A DNA stretch of 8,387 nucleotides, taken from contig JACCXP010000092.1 in assembly GCA_013696905.1 (NCBI GenBank), positions 1 to 8,387 of the forward strand, written 5' to 3'. This DNA comes from Thermoleophilaceae bacterium (GTDB lineage Bacteria > Actinomycetota > Thermoleophilia > Solirubrobacterales > Thermoleophilaceae). Under the pieces are notes generated by a model that did no database searches, had not been told where the DNA came from, and was given only the letters and a program-made list of their open reading frames with translations. The position numbers and the translations under genes are program-made. Shown here piece after piece: positions 7,992 to 8,387 of this stretch. How positions within the stretch are numbered: the stretch's first letter is position 1; each line of letters starts with the position of its first letter.

Positions 7992-8242
7992 GCGCCGTCG
8001 AGCTGCCCCAGGCCGGCGGCTCGTGTCTGGCCGAGGAGGGCTGCATCACCTGCGGCGACACCGCGCTGCCGATGCGCGTGCTCGACGTCGACGGCGAGAG
8101 CAGGCTCGCGCTGTGCGCCGACGAGGCGGGCGCCACCGAGGAGGTCGCGATCGACCTGGTCGGTCCCCTGAGCCCGGGCGACGCCGTGCTCGTACACGCG
8201 CGCGTCGCGCTCGTGCGCCTCGAGTTCGAGGCGCTGCGATGA
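7988..8242 (+). CDS. Second HypC/HupF-like protein with CxxC motif
   Basis: An 84-residue protein starting at GTG 7988, overlapping the hypC stop by 4 bases; its own TGA overlaps the hypD ATG. The body (MRVLDVDGESRLALC at 29-43, then IDLVGPLSPGDAVLVHARVAL at 55-75) follows the HypC beta-barrel pattern, including the PGDxVLVH signature. It lacks the N-terminal Met-Cys. Instead there are C13, C19 and C22 in the order C-x5-C-I-T-C, plus C43. Similar 'CITCGD' proteins are annotated as HypC/HybG/HupF chaperones in actinobacteria (from memory). It could be a specialised partner of HypD, a chaperone for one hydrogenase, or a redox or metal-binding accessory. The start is set by the overlap; no strong ribosome-binding site is seen. 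Confidence 0.75.
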   Translation: MSAVELPQAGGSCLAEEGCITCGDTALPMRVLDVDGESRLALCADEAGATEEVAIDLVGPLSPGDAVLVHARVALVRLEFEALR

Positions 8243-8387
8243 GGTTCGTCGACGAGTTCCGCGACGCCGAGCTCGGCCAGGCGCTCGCCACCGAGATCCT
8301 CGCCACCGTCGAGCCCGGCCGCCACTACAAGGTGATGGAGGTCTGCGGCGGCCACACGCACTCGATCTACAAGTACGGGATCGACGA
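8239..8387 (+). CDS. hypD: HypD, hydrogenase maturation protein, 3' end outside window
   Basis: The first 49 codons are present and the gene runs off the window. MRFVDEFRD at the start and the motif VMEVCGGHTHSIYKYGI (32-48) are diagnostic of HypD. C36 in CGGHTH corresponds to the conserved Cys thought to hold the Fe(CN)2CO unit shared with HypC. HypD is a [4Fe-4S] protein that scaffolds cofactor assembly with HypC and HypE; its cluster cysteines would lie downstream. ATG 8239 overlaps the preceding stop, with GAGG (8228-8231) 7 nt upstream. Order hypC - hypC-like - hypD implies one co-translated unit. Confidence 0.93.
   Translation, partial: MRFVDEFRDAELGQALATEILATVEPGRHYKVMEVCGGHTHSIYKYGID

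Overview
This GC-rich window has very dense coding, and every recognisable gene is on the + strand. Gene families and style (GTG starts, ATGA/GTGA overlaps) suggest an actinobacterium, perhaps a Thermoleophilia-type soil lineage (Solirubrobacterales/Gaiellales-like). That placement rests on family resemblance recalled from memory, not on a marker gene.

Positions 2-6632 hold a Calvin-Benson-Bassham (CBB) module. A 5'-truncated universal-stress-like protein is followed by class II fructose-1,6-bisphosphatase (glpX), class I fructose-bisphosphate aldolase, RuBisCO large and small subunits of the red type (form IC/IE-like), the AAA+ RuBisCO activase CbbX, and phosphoribulokinase. RuBisCO fixes CO2, CbbX clears inhibited RuBisCO sites, PRK regenerates ribulose-1,5-bisphosphate, and aldolase plus GlpX carry out the regeneration steps (FBP, and possibly SBP). 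Gaps are short or absent except for 99 bp ahead of rbcL, which contains a 7-bp inverted repeat. A good intrinsic-terminator candidate overlaps the prk stop codon.

Positions 6690-7601 encode a LysR-type regulator, most likely CbbR. It is co-directional with the operon rather than divergent, and has a TAGAGT box 7 nt before its ATG, as expected for a leaderless transcript.

Positions 7701-8387 start a [NiFe]-hydrogenase maturation cluster: hypC, a second unusual HypC/HupF-like gene with a CxxC motif, and the first 49 codons of hypD. The three are translationally coupled by 4-base overlaps. The adjacent CO2-fixation and hydrogenase-maturation genes suggest H2-driven carbon fixation, possibly the trace-gas 'atmospheric chemosynthesis' described for desert-soil actinobacteria. 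The hydrogenase structural genes lie outside the window, so this is inference.

Points most worth a second look: the tandem HypC paralogue, the disordered tail on RbcS (and a shorter one on PRK), unusual residues at conserved GlpX positions, the CbbX N-terminal extension, and the rbcL leader hairpin. No tRNA, rRNA, CRISPR, IS element or phage gene was seen.
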